In this document: positions 6,741 to 9,435 of the stretch, one piece after another
Numbering within the stretch: position 1 is the first letter of the stretch
How the letters are laid out: each line of letters starts with the position of its first letter
NCBI GenBank assembly: GCA_903888395.1
Contig: CAISTO010000217.1
Location: forward strand, 1-9,435
Direction of reading: 5' to 3'
Length of the DNA stretch: 9,435 nt
Source of the DNA: an uncultured Bacteroidota bacterium
GTDB lineage: Bacteria > Bacteroidota > Bacteroidia > UKL13-3
The notes under the pieces: model-generated
The model's input: only the letters and a program-made list of their open reading frames with translations
What the model was told of the DNA's origin: nothing
Database searches by the model: none
Program-made: the position numbers and the translations under genes

Positions 6741-7901
6741 CTAATAACTCATTTCTACAATTTTCATTACATCAGAAGGAGTAATATTTTGGCGTTCACC
6801 CAATTTCAACATGCCTCTTTTAGTAAATGAATCAAAAATAAAAGGTGCGGCTTTCTTAAAATTATCAGTGTATTCACTCAAATGCGTTTTTATTCCTACA
6901 GAATGAAAAAATGCTTCAGTTTTATCAATTGCTAAATTTGCTTTTTCTTCAATGGTACCTTCAGTTATATTCCAAACCCTAGTGGCATATTGTGCTAATT
7001 TTTCTTTCTTGTTTTCAAAATTATAACGGTAATGACTTGGAGCAATAATGGCTAAAGTTTGAGCGTGGTCTATACCGAATAAAACAGTAAGCTCATGGCC
7101 TATTGCATGCACAGTCCAATCCGTTGGAACACCTTTTTGAATCAATCCGTTTAATGCCATTGTGCAACTCCACATAAACTCACATTGCGAATTATAATCA
7201 CTCGGATTATTTAAAATTTGTGGGGCTACTTCAATTAAATTTTGCATGATACTTTCTGAAATTCTGTCCTGCAAATTTGCACCCGTTGGATAAGTCATGT
7301 ATTGTTCTAAAACATGTGTAAATGCATCCACTAGTCCATTGGCAATTTGATTTGCTGGAATTGATGAAATAACTTGGGGATCTAAAATAGAAAACTGAGG
7401 AAACAATCCTGGACCGCCCATTCCTAATTTCTGATTAGTTTCATGTCTTGAAATTACCGAACCAGAATTCATTTCAGAACCCGTAGCAGGTAATGTTAAA
7501 ACCACTCCAAAAGGCATTCCCACTTCGGTTCTTATTCCTTTTTCTAAAATATCCCAAGGATTATTTCCTTCAAATAATGCGGCAGATGCTAAAAACTTTG
7601 TTCCATCAATGACTGATCCACCGCCAACTGCTAACAAATATGTGATTTTTTCTTCTTTAATTACTGCTAATGCTTTTAATAAAACATTGTATTCAGGATT
7701 GGCAGGAATGCCACCAAACTCTATCACATCAAACGATTGAAGTGCTGTTTTTACTTGTTCATAAATGCCATTTTTTTTTATACTTCCATTACCGTAAAGC
7801 ATTAACACTTTAGCATGAGCGGGAATTTCTGTTGCTATTTTTACTATTAAACCTTTTCCAAAATGTATTTTAGTAGGGTTTTTAAATTCAAAGTTTATCA
7901 T
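6741..7901 (-). CDS. yqhD: YqhD-type iron-containing (group III) alcohol dehydrogenase / aldehyde reductase
   Basis: Cytosolic, metal-dependent, probably NADPH-linked reductase of short-chain and reactive aldehydes; 386 residues, the usual YqhD size. With ATG at 7901 the protein begins MINFEFKNPTKIHFGKG, as relatives do; an in-frame ATG at 7940 would add 13 atypical residues. Seen: YGNGSIKKNG near residue 36-45, like the YqhD NADPH-binding loop; GGGSVIDGTKF at 93-103 with the YqhD-style DGTKF; LPATGSEMNSG at 137-147. The metal ligands D192, H196, H265 and H279 have exactly the spacing (4, 69, 14) of the E. coli YqhD ligands D194, H198, H267 and H281. The start is about 120 bases from the divergent desaturase gene, and both may answer to the palindromes between them. 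Role in aldehyde detoxification is inferred from family. Confidence 0.92.
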   Translation of the reverse strand: MINFEFKNPTKIHFGKGLIVKIATEIPAHAKVLMLYGNGSIKKNGIYEQVKTALQSFDVIEFGGIPANPEYNVLLKALAVIKEEKITYLLAVGGGSVIDGTKFLASAALFEGNNPWDILEKGIRTEVGMPFGVVLTLPATGSEMNSGSVISRHETNQKLGMGGPGLFPQFSILDPQVISSIPANQIANGLVDAFTHVLEQYMTYPTGANLQDRISESIMQNLIEVAPQILNNPSDYNSQCEFMWSCTMALNGLIQKGVPTDWTVHAIGHELTVLFGIDHAQTLAIIAPSHYRYNFENKKEKLAQYATRVWNITEGTIEEKANLAIDKTEAFFHSVGIKTHLSEYTDNFKKAAPFIFDSFTKRGMLKLGERQNITPSDVMKIVEMSY

Positions 7902-7971
7902 AATTTTTATTGTTGTTACAATGATAAGCTGTTTGGACAATGAATTGTTTTAATTAAAAATTATTTTTAAA

Positions 7972-8020
7972 GTAACAAAGTAAATAGTATAAATGAGTTC
8001 AAAGTAGTTTACTTTGTAAC
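7972..8020. repeat. Imperfect inverted repeat spanning the yqhD/desaturase control region
   Basis: GTAACAAAGTAAA at 7972-7984 and TTTACTTTGTAAC at 8008-8020 are complementary at 12 of 13 positions with a 23-base spacer. Each arm contains a TTACTTTG-like sequence reading away from the centre, one mismatch from the TAnnTTTG -7 box, so each arm may contribute a -7 element for one of the divergent genes. Confidence 0.55.
8000..8016. promoter_or_regulatory. Operator-like 17-bp palindrome CAAAGTA-GTT-TACTTTG
   Basis: A perfect 7-3-7 inverted repeat ending 4 bases before the desaturase ATG. A further CAAAGTA half-site lies at 7976-7982, 24 bases upstream of the first half. The shape and position suit a dimeric repressor, perhaps a TetR or MarR type regulator of lipid genes, but no regulator gene is in the window. 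The right arm doubles as a near-match -7 box, so binding would block transcription. Confidence 0.45.
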
Positions 8021-9136
8021 ATGTCGGAATTAAAAGCACAAGTAAAATTTGTAGATCAAAACAAAACTGAATTTTACTCAATTCTAAAAAGCAGAGTAGA
8101 TCAATATTTTACTGAAAACAATATTTCTAAATTTGCCAATGTAACAATGGTTATTAAAACAATTATTTTGCTTTTAGCATATATTTTACCATTTATTTAT
8201 ATCCTATTTTTTCAACCAAGTTTTGGAGTAAGTTTAATGCTATGGAGTTTCATGGGAATAGCTGTAGCTGGTATTGGAATGAGTGTAATGCATGATGCAA
8301 ACCATGGTGCATATTCAGCTAATAAAAACGTGAATTATTGGTTAGGAAATACTTTAAATTTATTAGGAGGTTCTGTATTTAATTGGAAACTTCAACACAA
8401 TATTTTGCACCATACTTATACCAATATTACATTTTTAGATGATGATATTTCGGATAGATTAGTATTGAAGTTTTCACCTCATACGAAGCAAAAAAGTTTC
8501 CATCAATTCCAATGGATATATGCTTTCTTTTTTTATGGATTACTTACTTTTTATTGGGCAGTTGCAAAAGATTTTATTCAATTTTATCAGTTTTCAAAAA
8601 ATGGAGTAAATAACAATAACAGAAAAGAAAATGTATTCATATTGGCAAAAATTATTGGTATAAAAATTTTCTATTTTTCTTTAATGATTGTTGTTCCTGT
8701 ATATTTTTTTAATATGATATTTGCCCATGTATTTGCAGGATTTGCATTGATGCATTTTTTTTCAGGATTAATCTTAACAACCGTATTTCAATTGGCTCAT
8801 ACTGTTGAAAATACAACCCATCCATTGCCAAACAAGGAAGGAATTATAGCCAATGATTGGGCTATTCACCAATTAAATACAACAGCCGATTTTGCTCCAA
8901 ATAACAAATTATTGTCGTGGTACATTGGCGGATTAAATTTTCAGGTAGAACATCATTTATTTCAAAAAATATCGCATGTTCATTATCCCGAAATAGCCAA
9001 AATAGTAAAGCAAACTGCTAAGGAATATGGCATTCCTCATATAGAAAACAAAACACTTTTTAGTGCTATCAAATCACATATCACCTATTTAAAACAATTG
9101 GGTAAATTGCCAAATTTACACGAAGCTATTGGCTAA
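8021..9136 (+). CDS. Membrane-bound fatty-acid desaturase (front-end / acyl-lipid type, no cytochrome b5 domain)
   Basis: Di-iron oxygenase of the inner membrane that puts a double bond into acyl chains; 371 residues, full length for a bacterial acyl-lipid or linoleoyl-CoA-type desaturase. All three histidine boxes are present: HDANH (91-95), QHNILHH (125-131) and FQVEHH (307-312). The third has Gln in place of the first His, as in front-end (delta-5/delta-6 like) desaturases, and is followed by the typical L-F-x-x-I-S-H-x-H-Y-P. An extra histidine, H260 in QLAHTVE, is also conserved in the family. Hydrophobic segments lie at about 44-64, 68-89, 165-182, 207-234 and 236-257. There is no N-terminal cytochrome b5, so electrons must come from a separate donor. 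The start is ATG 8021, directly behind the palindrome. Regiochemistry cannot be read from sequence. Confidence 0.93.
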   Translation: MSELKAQVKFVDQNKTEFYSILKSRVDQYFTENNISKFANVTMVIKTIILLLAYILPFIYILFFQPSFGVSLMLWSFMGIAVAGIGMSVMHDANHGAYSANKNVNYWLGNTLNLLGGSVFNWKLQHNILHHTYTNITFLDDDISDRLVLKFSPHTKQKSFHQFQWIYAFFFYGLLTFYWAVAKDFIQFYQFSKNGVNNNNRKENVFILAKIIGIKIFYFSLMIVVPVYFFNMIFAHVFAGFALMHFFSGLILTTVFQLAHTVENTTHPLPNKEGIIANDWAIHQLNTTADFAPNNKLLSWYIGGLNFQVEHHLFQKISHVHYPEIAKIVKQTAKEYGIPHIENKTLFSAIKSHITYLKQLGKLPNLHEAIG

Positions 9137-9192
9137 AAAATATTGCTATTTTTTTAATATTCATCAATCAAATTTTACTTTATTTAGGCCTT

Positions 9193-9214
9193 AAAAAATT
9201 AAAACTAATTTTTT
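9193..9214 (+). terminator. Possible weak AT-only terminator hairpin
   Basis: AAAAAATTA (9193-9201) and TAATTTTTT (9206-9214) form a perfect 9-bp stem with a 4-base loop, 57 bases after the desaturase stop. The stem has no G-C pairs, so in such AT-rich sequence it may be chance, but its right arm provides a T tract. Confidence 0.3.
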
Positions 9215-9259
9215 ACCACAAAAAATAATTAATTTAACAATTTCATCATTTACAAACAG

Positions 9260-9267
9260 TATATTTG
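9260..9267 (+). promoter_or_regulatory. Bacteroidota -7 box TATATTTG upstream of the right-edge gene
   Basis: Perfect TAnnTTTG match. The start of transcription is expected near 9274, only about 6 bases before the TTG start at 9280, implying a very short leader. No TTTG is seen at the ideal -33 distance; TTTC at 9241 is the nearest candidate and is too close. Confidence 0.55.
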
Positions 9268-9279
9268 CTCGATTTTTAA

Positions 9280-9435
9280 TTGAAAAAGTTTTCGCTAAAT
9301 ATTGATAATGAGGAAGAAAGTTTTTTTTACGGTTTAATTTGTAATGAAAACAATTCTCGCTTAGCATGGTTAATCAATCATGCCATAGCAATTGATTTGG
9401 CTAAGGAAAACAGTATTGAATGGTATAATGATTTA
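9280..9435 (+). CDS. IPExxxVDY-like small protein, N-terminal 52 residues (3' truncated by window)
   Basis: A frame open to the right edge that begins at a TTG directly after an in-frame TAA, with no in-frame ATG visible. The peptide starts M-K-K-F-S-L-N-I-D and continues with EEESFFYGLIC, then N-N-S-R-L-A-W-L-I-N-H-A-I-A-I-D-L. This resembles the N-terminus of the IPExxxVDY family of Bacteroidota: acidic stretch, F-x-L/G-x-I-x, then RLxWxIN and a short L-rich segment. The naming motif itself would lie off the window. In many relatives this gene lies near rnc and pyruvate kinase, which could be tested on the next contig segment. Function is unknown. A promoter box precedes it at 9260-9267, so it is a separate unit from the desaturase. 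Confidence 0.62.
   Translation, partial: MKKFSLNIDNEEESFFYGLICNENNSRLAWLINHAIAIDLAKENSIEWYNDL

Noticed and set aside
7902..7940. ATG at 7940 adding 13 residues to the alcohol dehydrogenase
   Set aside because: The family begins at the Met of 7901 (MINFEFKNPT); the extra residues are atypical and would give 399 instead of about 386 residues.
7954..7970. TTAAAAA-TTA-TTTTTAA inverted repeat
   Set aside because: A pure A/T palindrome in very AT-rich intergenic DNA is expected by chance; no positional logic as a terminator or operator.

Overview
The window looks like an ordinary chromosomal segment of an AT-rich member of the Bacteroidota (possibly Chitinophagales-like, but the order cannot be fixed from this sequence). 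The evidence is: promoter -7 boxes of the phylum-specific TAnnTTTG type (for example at 6270 and 9260), almost no Shine-Dalgarno sequences, very AT-rich coding sequence, and several protein types typical of the phylum: an Nramp transporter fused to a universal-stress domain, a START-like protein, a DUF937-like small protein and the beginning of an IPExxxVDY-type protein. No mobile elements, CRISPR arrays, rRNA or tRNA genes were seen, and no gene-free stretch exceeds about 175 bases.

Layout. Positions 2-1624 (+) hold the 3' part of a Mn/Fe Nramp transporter with a C-terminal UspA domain, followed after one base by a small exported protein of unknown function (1626-2078). Facing them is a minus-strand pair: a Tat-like, class V PLP-dependent aminotransferase-fold enzyme (3541-2273) and a 59-residue two-helix membrane protein (2261-2082). 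Divergent from that pair is a plus-strand pair whose genes overlap by 8 bases: a small membrane protein built from a tandem duplication (3713-4066) and a PolX-type protein (4059-5729). The PolX polymerase catalytic aspartates are replaced, while the PHP phosphoesterase metal ligands are all present. A DUF937-like protein (5754-6197) and a START-like protein (6310-6687) follow, apparently with their own promoters. A strong bidirectional terminator (6686-6724) then separates these from a minus-strand YqhD-type alcohol dehydrogenase (7901-6741). Divergent from that is a front-end type fatty-acid desaturase (8021-9136). A second promoter drives the truncated IPExxxVDY-like gene at the right edge (9280 onward).

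Working together. The clearest functional links are DNA maintenance (the PolX-like protein and its coupled membrane gene), membrane lipid and aldehyde chemistry (the desaturase and the YqhD-type reductase, which share a palindrome-bearing divergent control region), and metal uptake. No single multi-gene novel system is evident. The most notable observations are the polymerase-dead-looking PolX, the 17-bp operator-like palindrome just before the desaturase start, and the duplicated membrane protein coupled to polX.
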